A stretch of 64,000 nt of DNA, taken from positions 3,745,501 through 3,809,500 of the forward strand of contig CM072345.1 in the NCBI GenBank assembly GCA_036874045.1. Direction: 5' to 3'. The notes beneath the pieces were generated by a model. That model saw only the letters and a list, made by a program, of their open reading frames with translations. It was not told where the DNA came from and did no database searches. Source of the stretch: Cymodocea nodosa. Taxonomy: Eukaryota; Streptophyta; Magnoliopsida; Alismatales; Cymodoceaceae. Positions within the stretch are counted from its first letter, which is position 1. Each line of letters opens with the position of its first letter. Below are positions 11,869 to 24,593 of this stretch, piece by piece. The translations under genes and the position numbers were made by a program.

Positions 11869-13596
11869 ATGAACTTAAATGATCAAACTAATGATGAAAG
11901 TGATGGACTTTCAGATGTTGATGTGAATATTGAGGAAAATCAGAGAAATTGGCGTTATTCTTCATTACATCCCATTACTCAAGTCATTGGTAATATTAAT
12001 GAGGGAGTTAAAACTAGAGCTTCAGTAAATTTAAATAGTATGTGTATGTTTGTTTCTATGGTGGAACCAAGGAATATACAAGAAGCATTATCTGATGAAA
12101 ATTGGATAGTGGCAATGCAAGAAGAACTAAATCAATTCATCAGAAATGATGTATGGGAATTAGTTTCTCCACAAGAAAATTAGTCCATAATAGGTACAAA
12201 GTGGATCTTTAGAAACAAAACTAACGAAACTAGTCAAATTATAAGGAATAAAGCTAGATTAGTTGCACAAGGGTATACACAGGAAGAATGATTAGATTAT
12301 GATGAAACATTTGCTCCTGTGGCTTGGTTAGAAAGTATTAGAATATTATTGGCCTTTGCTTGTTATATGGATTTTAAATTATATCAAATGGATGTAAAGA
12401 GTGCATTTCTAAATGGTTTAATTAATGAAGAAATCTATGTAAAACAACCACCTGGATTTGAAGATATTAAAAATCCTGACTTTGTGTATAAATTGAAGAA
12501 AGCCTTATATGGTTTGAAGCAAGTACCTTGATCATGGTATGAAAGATTGTCTACTTTTTTAATAGAAAAAGGCTATATCATGGGAAAAGTGGATCATACT
12601 CTATTTATTAAGAGAGATGGTAAAGATTAGATTGTTGTTCAAATATACGTGGATGATATAATCTTTGGAGCAACCTCTGATAAGTTGATAGAAATATTCT
12701 CTAAAGAGATGACTAATCAGTTTGAAATGAGTATGATAGGAGAACTTTCATATTTTCTAGGACTTCAAATTAAGCAAATGGATAAAGGTATATTTTTAAA
12801 TCAGGAAAAATATGTAGATGAAATGCTTAAGAAATTTAATTTTAATGATACAAGGATTCGAGGAACTCCTATGAGTACTACTTTAAAGTTAGATATTGTT
12901 GACATAGGAAAATCTATAGATCAAAGAAAATACAGAAATATGATTGGTTCTTTACTTTATTTGACTGCTAGTAGACTTGATATTATGTTTGCTGTGTGTG
13001 TTTGTGCTAGATTTCAATCTAATCCCAAAGAATCACACTTAATTGCAGTTAAAAGAATATTTAGATATATACAAGGAACCAAAAATTTCAGACTATATTA
13101 TTCTAAGGATAGTTCAATAGATCTTATAGGATATACTGATGCTGATTATGCAGGATCTAAATCTGATAGAAAGAGTACCAGTGGCACATGTCAATTATTG
13201 GGAAATAATTTGGTGTCATGGTTTAGTAAAAAGCAAAACTGTGTAGCACTTTCTACTATAGAAGCCGAATATGTTGCTGCTGCACTGTGTTGCACTCAGA
13301 TTCTGTGGATAAGGCAAACTTTAGAAGATTTTGGATTATCTTATGATACAACTGAGATTTATTGTGACAGTAGTTCTGCAATAAATCTTTCCAAAAATCC
13401 TATATTACATTCAAGAGCAAAGCATATAGAGGTTAGACATCATTTTCTAAGAGATAACGTAATTAAAGGAAAAATTAAATTAGAATTTGTGTCTAGTAAA
13501 AATCAATTAGCTGATATATTTACAAAACCTCTAGATGAAAATGCATTCTGCAACATTAGATTAAATTTAGGTATTTGTAGGCTATGTGATGTGTAA
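11869..13596 (+). pseudogene. Copia A-1 reverse transcriptase and RNase H
   Basis: This region covers RT and RNase H of a Copia polyprotein. RT landmarks are the WELV region (12150), KARLVAQGYTQEE (12250), YQMDVKSAFLNG (12380) and the catalytic YVDDIIFG (12644). RNase H follows with GYTDADYAGS (13130), EAEYVAAA (13260), the DSSSAINL block and a closing LADIFTKPL (13510). Stops at 12181-12183, about 12290, 12529-12531 and about 12628 break it. It ends GICRLCDV at 13596, exactly as A-2 does at 20939. Confidence 0.9.
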
Positions 13597-15095
13597 AATG
13601 CTTAAACTCCATATAAAAAGATAAATATTATCGATGATGTTGTTCACCTCATAGATATTATATACTTATTATAAATATCTAAAGTAATATCTAAACTGCT
13701 GCTTAAGATAATATGTATTTATTGTAAAATCATAGTAGTATCTTATTGATTTTAAGTAGTTTATCAATTTTAATAGTTTTTACGATTTTAAGTGGAAGTG
13801 TAAATGAAAAACATTAAATACTTCTGACATTCTGAAATTTTGATTAAATGTTTTCTTTGAATCAAGGAAAATGCATAAGATCATGCATAAATTTGACTTA
13901 ATTGATTAAACTTGTAGAATAAGTTATATGTAACTCATCTTAAACTATTAATCAAAAGTATAAGCTTATTGAAACTGATTCATATTCTCAGTACAATCAT
14001 AGAAGTAAAAATTGTATGAGATTTGTGTTTTATTGCATCTGTATTAATGGAATACATATATATTGTGCTTAAAATGAAAAGTGCTTACAAAGTGAAAATC
14101 TTTGAGAGTTTATTGATCCGTTTGATCACGAGCCTTTTGTACTTGAGCAGATAGGTATGTAAGGATTATTGTCCTGAAAAGAGATTCTTTAAATCTGGCA
14201 ACCTAAGGTCTTGATCAGATCTGGGATTGTTGACTGAAAGCTCATTACACAGGTACATTAGAAAGCTCTTGTATGATTCAAGCTTTTCAAACTAACTTTT
14301 AAAGAAAATTATCAATATTTACTGTTTTGAAAAGAAAAAGTTGTTTCATTAATTACAGATATCTTTGAATCGCATATAGTTTATACCAATATGACAACTG
14401 ATTTATTGAATCAACATTAGTACTTTTGAAAACGTTTATTTGAGATACATTCTTTTATTCTCCTTGAATTAATCAAATTGAGTTCAAAGTTGTGTTTTGA
14501 TTCATATACAGTAGGAATTGATTCTGGAAATCATTTTTGATGATGTTAGGATAACGGAAGTCTCTGAAAAGAAAATGTAAAAGTATAGTTACACTTAACA
14601 TCTATTGTCACTACAAGTATATTTTGTATTTTGATTGACTATATTTGAAGTATATTTGTAGGGGGAGCATTAACAATGTCAAAAATAGATTAATATAATT
14701 TAAAATACAAATCTTAGTTAATCTGAATTAATGTCCTCTTAAAATCTTGATGAAATAATTTAAAAAGACAAATAAACTATTTTAGATTCAAAGGACAAAA
14801 TGTTCAAATAGTTTACTATGTTCTCAAGATAATGTTAAGTTTTAGCATGTGTGTTGTTTTCGGAACGTTTCAGTTGGAAGTATGGGAAAATTGTTTTAAG
14901 TGTACTAACTAGACGTTATGTTAGATAAGGTAACGTGTAAAACTGCCTCTAGATAGTATTTTACTCGTTAGGTTAGTTAACTCAACGAGTTATACTTGAA
15001 TATTTCGGGTACTTTGATTGAATAAGCTTTATTCAATATTTATTTTATTTCTAAACCCGACTTCTCTTCACATTGAGTTATACGCCTAAAAACCC
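13597..15095 (+). other. pol-aORF spacer of Copia A-1 (shared non-coding module, internal PPT)
   Basis: This 1.5-kb stretch has no gene. About 13670-14660 is homologous, in the same sense, to the 3' untranslated region of Athila-4 (46090 down to 45090); 47 consecutive bases (14121-14167 against 45571-45617) are identical. A polypurine-like TAGGGGGAG occurs at 14659. The final part (14960-15000) has CTCGTTAGGTTAGTTAACTC with an inverted partner, just upstream of the TATTTAAA box. The A-2 equivalent is 20940-22444. Confidence 0.8.
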
Positions 15096-15103
15096 TATTT
15101 AAA
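15096..15103 (+). promoter_or_regulatory. TATTTAAA box before the Copia A-1 accessory ORF
   Basis: TATTTAAA lies 90 bases before the ATG at 15186. A-2 has the same box at the same distance (22445 and 22535). Athila-4 has it upstream of its accessory ORF too (52706 to 52699, minus). The likely role is a core promoter that gives the accessory ORF its own mRNA; this is inference. Confidence 0.5.
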
Positions 15104-15185
15104 CACTTATTACATGGGCATTTAGGTTATTTGTAAACTTTGTCAAGAAAATCTTTCCCGCTTGTTGCTGTTACAACCTGCGACG

Positions 15186-17242
15186 ATGGTCTCCAAGTTC
15201 TACAAAGGTCGTGGCAGAGGAAAAGGAAAAAGGAGAAGAGATGCAAAAGGGAAAGAAATAGAGAATGATGAAGTTCCACGTACTTGGTTCAAGAAAATAT
15301 TTCGAGTGGACAAAAGGTTAGAAGAACTTTATAGAGATTACTTCTTTTCTCAAGATATATTAGATGAAGTTAGACAAGAACTTCAACATACTGATGCAAG
15401 TATCACATACATGGGTATTCGAAGTAAATATGATAGAGAATACAGAATGAAATGTGCTGAGATTGCATTTTTAGCATAGTATGCAAAATATTTGGAAAAA
15501 GGTGTAGGTTCATCAAATAGAACTTCTCAAACTCCTATAAACGGTACAAGACTACATGTATTTGAGGAAGAGCATGAATCAGCTATCCCTATTCCTTTTT
15601 ATTCAAAATAAGTAGAATTAGATATTGTTGTAGACAAAACAAAAGTTGTCAGTCTTCGAAAGGCCGTTACAATAGAAAGTGCCTTAGAAGAATTAAAGCA
15701 GAAAACTTTTATGGAGCAATTTGAAAAGAAAACAGCAATACTTGAATAGGAGAAACAGAAATGTTATAGAAGAAGGAAAGTCAGAAAAATTATGTCTAAG
15801 GAAACAAAGTCTTTTGAAAAAGGAAAATCAGATGAATATTTATTTCCAAAGGACAATGCATGTCTAGACATTGTACCTTATTGTGCATCTGATAAACTCA
15901 TCAGTTCCGAACACACTGAAACTGATGAAGATAATGAGACTTTATTTTCCCTTGCTAGAAAACTTGAGAAGAAATCCAAGTCAAATATGAGCTCAAGTTT
16001 TTCTATTAGTACAAGTCCTGATGATGCAGAAATTGACAAATCAGAGCATCAAGCACCTGACATTGAACAAGTTATTGCAGATGTAATTGACAATGTTGAG
16101 GCAGTAACTAGTTCAAAGGCTGACTTGTTTGGAGTAGCAGATATTGAAAATGTTAAGACTCCAGAAGAGCTAAAAGTTAACCAGCCTTCTACGGAATCTA
16201 TAGAAGCAGAGTCTGAGAATTCACAGCATGAATCAATGGAAATATCTGTTGAACAAAATGAACAATTACAGACAGATACACCGGCTGTAGAATTTGTCGA
16301 AAAATTATACTCTGAACATTCTATAGAGATTGAACAGATGAATGTTGAGCATATTGACAATGTTCCTAACACTATTGAAGCTGAAGAATCAAGCTTACCT
16401 GAGCAGCTTCAAGATAATATTTTAGAAGAGGAACAACATGACATTCATTTTGAAGAAGAGGTTCCTGAAGATGAATTAAACTCTGAATCACGGCTTCAGG
16501 TATCACCTTCTTTGTGTACAATATTAAAAATTCAAGGTAATGCAATTCATTTTAGATCTGAAGAAGCATTGTAGAAATACAATAATCTGATTACATGTCA
16601 GATTCTGCATGCTCGTCCAATAAAATTCAGAAATTTGATGAAATAAGTGATTTGTTTGAGTTTCAAGGCCTCATTAAATTCTTGCCAGTAGGAACGAAAT
16701 GGAAGCAATACACAGAGCTTATTGCAGCTTTTTATAGCAATCTGGTCAAGAATGGAAATTTTCTGAAAACTTAAATAAATGAACAGGAGTTTATATTGTC
16801 TCCTGAGTTAGTTTTTGAATTTTTAGGATTAAAGAGTGAAGGTGTTGTTGTTACCAATAGATTTGACATAATAAGACAACTGGAATGGAACATTCAGTCT
16901 TTATCAAAAATTCCAGATGTATATTCTGAAATGAGATTAATGGAAAATCTGAATACAGAGGCAAGGTTTATTGCAAATATATTGCATGCAAATTTATTTC
17001 AGAGAGTTGGACACAATATGGAAGTCAGCAGAAGTTGTTTATATACAACTTATAGCTTGTTGAATAGAATTCAAATCAATTGGTTTGATGTTTTCACTTC
17101 TCAACTACAGCATATGAGTTCAAAGTTATTTTATGGTGATGCTGTATGTAGAATCCTTGCAAGCCAATTGACTTTATCCGACTGGCCCTCTGAAACTAAA
17201 GGCATGAGAGCATTTAGTGTCAAAGATTTGCAAAAATTCTAG
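15186..17242 (+). pseudogene. Copia A-1 accessory ORF (env-like position), broken
   Basis: I place the start at ATG 15186 because A-2 keeps this Met (22535) while the in-frame Met at 15162 is not conserved. The product begins with a basic Arg/Gly/Lys segment (GRGRGKGKRRR). A region with WFKKIFRVDKRLEELYRDYF follows, then a long acidic Ser/Glu/Asp-rich middle (15900-16500). The domain shared with Athila comes next (FYSNL at 16730, a LGLKSEG block at about 16824, a SCLYTTYSLLNRIQINW block at 17034). Stops at 15477, 15609, 15747 and 16572 and a frameshift near 16640 destroy it. No signal peptide or membrane helix is evident, so calling it an envelope protein is not supported. The domain resembles the plant transposon protein family Transposase_32; function unknown. 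Confidence 0.8.
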
Positions 17243-17652
17243 GTAATTATTATTCTTGTTTACAGAAATCGTTGTTGTAATTCTCTTATATACATATATA
17301 TATTCTCTGTAATTATCTTTTTGATTAATGACAAAAAGGGGGAGAAATATTATAAGAAGATGATTATGATCTTAATTGCATATATATATTATAAAAGGAG
17401 ATGCTATTCAAATGGTTATTGTAATCTGACAGATGATAATTAGAAAAATGATACTTATATAATTATTGACATCTGAGAGTTTTAGTTCTAAGAGGTAAAA
17501 TTTACACAAACAATAGAAATAAGCTTAAATGAACTTAAGTCAACAAACAAGTTTGTTGAATTAAAAGTTAACCCAACAAAGGTGCTTTGTTGAGTTAAAC
17601 ATATTTCATAATTGATTTAATATGGTTTTGTCATCATCAAAAAGGAGGAGAT
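17243..17652 (+). other. 3' untranslated region of Copia A-1
   Basis: This matches 3397-3808 of A-0, but the Gln-rich tail of the accessory ORF present there (3100-3390) is deleted here. Polypurine tracts lie at 17333-17345 (AAAAAGGGGGAG) and 17638-17650 (AAAAAGGAGGAG), the second abutting the LTR. Confidence 0.8.
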
Positions 17653-19261
17653 TATTGAGTATTTTTTTGATGATGTGTGCTAAATGAAAATAATCATATT
17701 TGCTCAATTACTATTGCTTGTGAAAAGAAATTAAAATCATCAATTAATACATAAAAAGCTTAGTGATATAAATACTTGTCTGTATTGGATCTGAAGTTAA
17801 TATCTAGTCGTTTCGTTGCATTAATTTCTCATTTAGCTAAACATTAAGTTAACGTGTGTTTTTATTGAAAAGCATGATATGTTTTAATGTTATATCTTCT
17901 GTATCATGAACAGTGCACGTTTAGACAACTCGTTAAGTTAGAGTTTTGTTTATATAGAGGTCACGTGAGAACTCGTTAAGTTAGAGGCTTATAGGTTAAA
18001 ATAGGTCATGTGATAACTCGTTAAGTTAGTGAGTAAAAGAAGAGACGAACTCGTTAAGTTAGTGTTATACACGTGGTGAAATTATAAGTTACGAATGTTG
18101 TATTGTATCACATGAGGTGCACATGTTTAACTCGTTAAGTTAACATAACTAAACGCGTTGAGTTGCTATATTGAACACTAAGGCAACGCGTTATGTTAGC
18201 ATTATAAACTTAAGTTGTTATTTTTGCACGTGGTAAAATTCTTATTATAAAAACATTTGTTTATTACTGGTTCGTTGAGTTATCATAACACAACGGAAAT
18301 GGTTCGTTGAGTTATCATAACACAACGGAGATGGTTCGTTGAGATAGCATAACACAACAGACTTAGTTCGTTGAGTTAGCTACAATACTTGTCACATGAA
18401 ATGGCACATGAGAAACTCATTAAGTTAGAAACGTTAAGTTATATATATACTTGTGTTACTTGTTTAGTTAACATTAAAGTAACGACTTCTTATTACACTG
18501 ATGAAAAACTTTTGGATGAGAAAGTTTATTTTGCAGGAAATTTTTCAGAGATCCAAGATTGATGATTAAAGGAAATTCGAAATATAAACGTGGGTTAGAA
18601 CGTGTGTGTTTCGATGAAGGAAAAAGAAAAGACGTGGGAAGTGGAAAACTGGTAGTGGTTAAACGTGAAGGATATGCATGAAATGAAGATACAGTATAAA
18701 AGGCATAGAATTCTCGTTGATCAATTTATCCTTGCACACAAAACGAAAAATCTTTTCAAGGATCAAACCATCCCTACACACCAAAAGAAAAATCTTTTTC
18801 AGGGATCAAAAACACCTTCTCGGGGAAAATCTCTCAAGTGGAAGAAAGTTCAGTGAAGCATAAAAAGGTAAGACTTTCATCACTGAAGATTTTAAATATC
18901 AGAAGAAAGCAAATTCGGTGAAGCATGAAAAGACAAGATATTCGTCATTGAAGAATTACTGAAGAAGAAAAAGAAGAAGAAGAAAGATCTCAAACAGGGA
19001 GAAAAGTTTTAAATTCTGAAAATTAGTTTTCTCTGTTTGTAGTTATGAAATTGTTTAGATGATATATGGTATCGAAATATAATTGCATCTACAATTTCTA
19101 AGGAGAATTAAATTGTATATTGTAATTGAAACCTTGAATAAAAATGATTTTATGAAAACAATGTCTCGACTTATTTTTGAGTTTTAAAGTTTCAATTATA
19201 TTTCAGAAAATATTAAAAATACACAATTCACCCCCCTCTTGTGTAGCCATACAATCCTACA
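17653..19261 (+). repeat. 3' LTR of Copia A-1
   Basis: This is 1609 bp long against 1577 bp for the 5' LTR. It begins TATTGAG where the partner has TGTTGAG, so the terminal TG is mutated, and it ends AATCCTACA. About 32 of the extra bases are one more copy of a unit, GGTTCGTTGAGTTATCATAA plus about 12 bases (three copies at 18270-18360 against two in the 5' LTR). Confidence 0.9.
18695..18701 (+). promoter_or_regulatory. TATA box in 3' LTR of Copia A-1
   Basis: TATAAAA occupies the position equivalent to 4819-4825 of the 5' LTR and has the same flanking bases (ACAG before, GGCATAG after). Confidence 0.55.
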
Positions 19262-19717
19262 CAACAAAATTAGATGACTTTTTGCTCATACTAATATTTA
19301 CACCAAGCTCAATAGAAGAAAGTCGTTGAGATCAAATCATCTTTAGCATATATACATACTCAATTTTTAGAAACTCATCACGCACTCAACTTTGATACTT
19401 TCAAGCAAGTGTTTTACTAAAGTACACAGATCAAAACTTTAGAGAAAGATTGGTTGGAGCTACGACCTGAAAGCTCAATCAGTTTGGTTGGTTCTTGCTT
19501 TAACCTTAAAGTAAGTGATTGTAAGTTTGTGAAAGTTCAGTGAAGCCCAAGTATCCCTTAGGGTTGGATTAACTGTTAGAGGTGAACCACCTAAAAATCT
19601 TGTGTGTATTATTTTTATCGTGTGCTTGCTAATTCTTTATATCAATCAGCCATTAAATAGTTAAGAAACAAATTATTACCATTCACTCCCCCTCTGGTAA
19701 GCCATCAGGTCCTAACA
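19262..19717 (+). repeat. Copia B LTR, 3' portion only
   Basis: This matches the Copia B LTR (26221-27586 and 40667-41868) in the opposite orientation, ending GGTCCTAACA at 19717. The first two thirds of the LTR are missing; the cut coincides with the end of Copia A-1. No primer-binding site follows; sequence goes straight into Copia A-2 RT, so it is probably the 3' LTR of a Copia B that had inserted into A-2. Confidence 0.8.
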
Positions 19718-20939
19718 TAAACTTTATCAAATGGATGTAAAGAGTGTATTTCTAAATGGTTTAATTAATGAAGAAGTCTATGTAAAACAACCACCAGGAT
19801 TTGAAGATATTAAAAATCCTGACTATGTATATAAATTGAAGAAAGTCTTATATGGGTTGAAGCAAGCACCTAGATCGTGGTATGAAAGGTTATCTACTTT
19901 TCTAACAGAACAATGTTATATCATGGAAAAAGTAGATCATACTCTATTTATTAAGAGAGATGGTAAAGATCAGATTGTTGTTCAAATATATGTGGATGAT
20001 ATAATCTTTGGAGCAACTTCTGATAAATTGATAAAAATATTTTCTAAAAAGATGACTAGTCAGTTTGAAATGAGTATGATAGGAGAACTTTCATATTTTC
20101 TAGGACTTCAAATTAAGCAAATGGATAAAGGTATATTTTTAAATTAGGAAAAATATGCAGATGAAATGCTTAAGAAATTTAATTTTAATGATACAAGGAT
20201 TCAAGGAACTCCTATGAGTACTTCTTTAAAGTTAGATATTGATGACATAAGAAAATCAATAGATCAAAGAAAATATAGAAGTATGATTGGTTCTTTACTT
20301 TATTTAACAGCTAATAAACCTGATGTTATGTTTGTTATGTGTGCTTGTGCTAGATTTCAATCTAATCCTAAAGAATCACACTCAATTGCTGTTAAAAGAA
20401 TATTTAGATATATACAAGGAACTAAAAATTTCAGACTGTATTATTCTAAGGATAGTTCAATAGATCTTGTAGGATATACTGATGCTGATTATGCAAGATC
20501 TAAATCTGATAGAAAAAGTACCAGTGGCACATGTCAATTATTAGGAAATAACTTGGTGTCATGGTTTAGTAAAAAGCAAAACTGTGTAGCACTTTCAACT
20601 ACAGAAACTGAATATGTTGCTGCTGCACTATGTTGCACTCAGATTCTGTGGATAAGGCAAACTTTAGAAGACTTTGAATTATCTTATAATATAATTGAGA
20701 TTTATTGTGACAATAGTTCTACAATAAATCTTTCTAAAAATCCTGTATTACATTCTAGAGCAAAGCATATAGAGGTCAAACATCATTTTCTAAGAGATAA
20801 CATAATTAAAGGAAAAATTAAATTAGGATTTGTGTCTAGTAAAAATCAATTAGTTGATATATTTACAAAACCTCTAGACGAAAATATATTCTGCAACATC
20901 AGATTAAATTTAGGTATTTGTAGGCTATGTGATGTGTAA
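19718..20939 (+). pseudogene. Copia A-2 reverse transcriptase (partial) and RNase H
   Basis: The reading starts inside RT at the [11 protein letters not shown] block. It keeps the catalytic YVDDIIFG (about 19990) and all RNase H landmarks (GYTDADYARS, ETEYVAAA, a closing LVDIFTKPL). One stop at 20145-20147 (CAG to TAG) interrupts it. It lacks gag, protease, integrase and the first RT motifs, and ends at the same residues as A-1. Confidence 0.88.
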
Positions 20940-22444
20940 AATGCTTAAACTCCACATAAAAAGATAAATATTGTTGATGATGTTATTTACCTCATAGATA
21001 TTATATACTTATTATAAATATTTGAGTAATATCTAAACTACTACATAAGATACTATGTATTTATTGTAATATTATAGTAGTATCTTATTGATTTTAAGTA
21101 TTTTGTCAAGTTTAATGGTTTTCAAAAGTTTAAGTGGATATGAAAATGAAAAACATTAAATACCTCTGAAATCCTGAAATTTTGATTAAATGTTTTCTTT
21201 GAATCAATGAAAATGCATAAGATCATGCATGAATTTGACTTGATTATTAAACTTGTAGAATAATTTATATGTAAATCATCTTAAACTATTAATCAAAAGT
21301 ATGAGCTTATTGAAACTGATTCATATTTTCAGTAAAATCATAGACATAAAAATTGTATGAGATTTGTGTTTTATTGCATTTGTATTAATGGAATACATAT
21401 ATATTGTGCTTAAAAGGAAAAAGTGCTTATAAAGTGAAAGTCTTTCAGAGTTTATTGATCAGTTTGATCACGAACCTTTTGTACTTGAGCAGATAGGTAT
21501 GTAAGGATTGTTATCCTGAAAAAGGATTCTTTAAATCTAGCAACCTAAGGTCCTGATCAGACCTAGGATTGTTGACTGAAAGCTTATTACACGGATACAT
21601 TAAAAAGCTCTTGTATGATTCAAACTTTTCAAACTAACTTATAAAGAAAATTATTAATATTTATTGTTTTGAAATGATAAAAGTTGTTTCATTAATTACA
21701 AAGATCTTTGAATCGAATATGGTTTCTATCAATATGACTATTGATTTGTTGAATCAAAATTAGTACTTTTGAAAATGTTTATTTGTGATACATTCTTTTA
21801 TTCTCCTTGAGTTAATCATACTAAGTTTAAAGTTATGCTTTGATTCATATACAGTAGGAATTGATTCTGGAAATCATTTTCGATGAATTCAGGATAACGG
21901 AAGTTTCTGAAAAGAAAATTTAAAGTATAGTTATACTTAACATCTATTGTTATACAAGTATATTTTGTATGTTATTGAATATATTTGAAATATATTTGTA
22001 GGGGGAGGAATAACAATGTCCAAAATAGATTAATATAATTCAGAATATAAATCTTGGTTAATCTGAGTTTAGTCTTCTTAACATCTTGGTGAAATAATTT
22101 AAAAGACAAACAAATTACTTTAGATTCATAAGAAGAGAATATTAGAATAGTTTACAATGTTCTCAAGATAATGTTATATATGTTAAGTTTTTAAGTTTGT
22201 GTGTTGTTCGGAAGGTTTCAGTTGAAAGCATCCGAAACTTGTTTTTGTCAAGTATACTAACTAAACGTTATGTTATGTAAGGTAACGTGTAAAACTACCT
22301 CTAGACAGTGTTTTACTCGTTAAGTTAAGTAACTCAACGAGTTATGTTTATTGTTTTTGAGTATCTCGATTGAATAAATATTATTCAATATTCTTTTAAT
22401 TCCAAACCCGACTTCTACATACATTGAGTTAATCGCCTAAAACC
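20940..22444 (+). other. pol-aORF spacer of Copia A-2
   Basis: This is colinear with 13597-15095 of A-1 and has no gene. The polypurine-like TAGGGGGAGG lies at about 22000. An inverted pair CTCGTTAAGTTA / AACTCAACGAG is at 22316-22342, just before the TATTTAAA box. Confidence 0.75.
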
Positions 22445-22452
22445 CTATTTAA
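22445..22452 (+). promoter_or_regulatory. TATTTAAA box before the Copia A-2 accessory ORF
   Basis: This has the same box, flanks and 90-base distance to the ATG as in A-1, although the surrounding spacer has diverged. Conservation of the spacing suggests a working core promoter in the ancestor. Confidence 0.5.
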
Positions 22453-22534
22453 ACACTTATTACATGGGCACTTAGGTTATCCGTAAACTTTGTCTGAAAA
22501 TCTTTCCCGCTTGTTCCTGTTACAACCTACGACG

Positions 22535-24593
22535 ATGGTTTTTAAGTTTAGCAAAGAGCTTGGCAAAGGCAAAGGAAGAGGTAGAGGAAGTGCAAAAGGC
22601 AAAGAAATCGAGATAGAAGACGTTCCTCATACTTGGTTTAAAAAGATATTGCACGTTGACGAAAGGTTACCTCAAATATATCGTGACTACTTCTTTCCTA
22701 AAGGAATACTGAATGAAGTTAGATTAGAACTTCATAACATTGATGAAAGTATTAAATACATGGGTATTTGAAGCAAGTTTGATAGTGAATACAGAATGAA
22801 GTGTGCCAAAATTGCATTTTTGGAACAGTATGCAAAATATATGGAAAAAGGTGTAGGTTCATCAATCAGAATTCCTCAAACTCCTCTAAGTGGTACACGA
22901 CTACAACCATTTGAGGAAGAACATGAATCTGCTATTCCTACTCCTTTATATTCAAAAGAAGTACAACCAAATATTGTTGTGGATAAAAGAAAAGTTGAAG
23001 GACTTTGAAAGGCCGTAGCAATAGAAAGTGCCTTAGAAGAATTAAACCAGAAAACTTTTATGGAACAATTTTAGAAGAAAATAGCAATACTTGAAGAAGA
23101 AATGTTGAATTGTTATAGAAGAAGAAAAATCAGGAAAATTATGTCTAAGGAAACAATGTCTGCTGGTAAAGAAAAATCAGATGAGCATTTATTTCCAAAG
23201 GACAATGTATGTCTAGACATTGTTCCTTATAGTGCATTTGATAAACTCATCAGTTCCGAGCATACTGAAACTGACGAAGATAATGAGACTTTATTTTCCC
23301 TTGCTAGAAAACTTGAAAAGAAATCCAAGTCAAATATGAGTTCAAGTTTTTCTATTAGTTTAAGTCCTGATGATGTAGAAATTGAAAAATTAGAGCATCA
23401 GACACCTGATATTGAACAAGTTATTGTAGATATAGTTGACAATGTTGAGGCAATAATTAGTTCACAGGCTGAATTGTTTGGAGTAGTGGATATTGAAAAA
23501 GTTAAGACTCCAAAAGAGCTTAATGTCAATCAGCCTTCTTTAGAATCTATAGAACCAGAGTTTGAGAATTCACAACATGTACAAATGGAACTATCTATTG
23601 CAGAAATTGAACAATTACAAATAGATACACAAGCTGATGAATTTGTGCAAAATTTGAACTCTGTCTTTTCTATAGAAACTAAACCAATGAATGTAAAGTA
23701 TATTGAAAATGTTCCTTACACTGTTGAAGCTGAAGAATCAAGCTTACTTGAGTAGCTTCAAGATAATCTTGTGATAGAGGAACAAAATGACATTCATTTT
23801 GCAGAAGAGATTCCTGAAGATGAATTAAACTCTGAATCAAGGCTTCAGTATCACCTTCTTTGTGTAAAGTATTACAAATTCAAGGTAATTCAATTCATTT
23901 TAGATTTGAGGAAGCATTGCAGAAATACAATAATCTGATTACATGTTAGATTCTACATGCTCATCCAATAAAATTTAGAAATTTGATGGAAATAAGAGAT
24001 CTATTTGAGTTACAAGGCCTAATTCAATTCTTGCCAATTGGAACGAAATGGAAGCAATACAAAGAGCTTATTGAAACTTTTTATAGCAATCTGGTCAAGA
24101 ATGCAAATATACTGACAACTCAAATAAATCAACAAGAGTTCACATTATCTCTTGAATTAATTTTTGAAGTTTTGGGATTAAAAAATGAAGGTGTTGTTAC
24201 AAATAGATTTGACATGATCAAATAGCTGGAATGGGACATTCACTCGCTATCAAAGATTCTAGATGTAATATTGAAATGAGGTTAATGGAAAATCTAAATG
24301 CAGAGGCAAGGTTTATTGCAAATATATTGCATGCCAATTTATTTCAGAGAGTCTGACACAATATGGAAGTCAGTAGAAGTTGTCTATATGCAACTTATGG
24401 TCTGCTGAATAGAATTCAAATCAATTGGTTTGATGTTTTCACTTCTCAACTATAGCATATGAGTTCAAAGTTATTTTTTGGTGATGCTATATGTAGACTC
24501 CTTGCAAGCCAATTGAATTTATCGAACTGAACCTCTGAAACTAAAGGCATGAGAGCTTTTAGTGTAAAAGATTTGCAAAGATTCCAGACCATG
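22535..24593 (+). pseudogene. Copia A-2 accessory ORF, broken and 3'-truncated
   Basis: This copy is less damaged than A-1 in its first half. It has a basic N-terminus (GKGKGRGRGSAKGKE), the WFKKILHVDERLPQIYRDYF block, an acidic middle open from 23102 to 23755, and the shared domain (FELQGLIQFLP at 24004, a LGLKNEG block at 24175). Stops occur at 22769, about 23007, 23073, 23753 and 24223, with a frameshift near 23848. The codon that is TAG in A-0 and A-1 is CAG here, so the ancestral frame ran on into the Gln-rich tail. An Athila LTR interrupts it at 24594. Confidence 0.8.

Larger units (their letters stand above)
3809..19261 (+). mobile_element. Copia A-1, Sirevirus-like LTR retrotransposon
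   Basis: The order is LTR, iMet primer-binding site, gag, protease, partial integrase, repeated gag-protease-integrase, RT, RNase H, spacer module, accessory ORF, polypurine tracts, LTR. The large Gag with a KALKVTW block and coiled coil, the repeated polypurine tracts and the extra ORF after pol point to the Sirevirus (SIRE/Maximus) group of Copia. It is about 15.45 kb, of which 2.6 kb is duplication. All reading frames are broken, so it cannot move without help. The right end joins a Copia B LTR fragment at 19262; a target-site duplication cannot be tested because the left LTR is shared with A-0. Confidence 0.88.

Noticed and set aside
15186-17242. Calling the Copia accessory ORF an envelope gene
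   Set aside because: It occupies the env-like position of Sireviruses, but no signal peptide, membrane segment or cleavage site can be seen, and the N-terminus is basic and RG-rich. Position alone is not enough.
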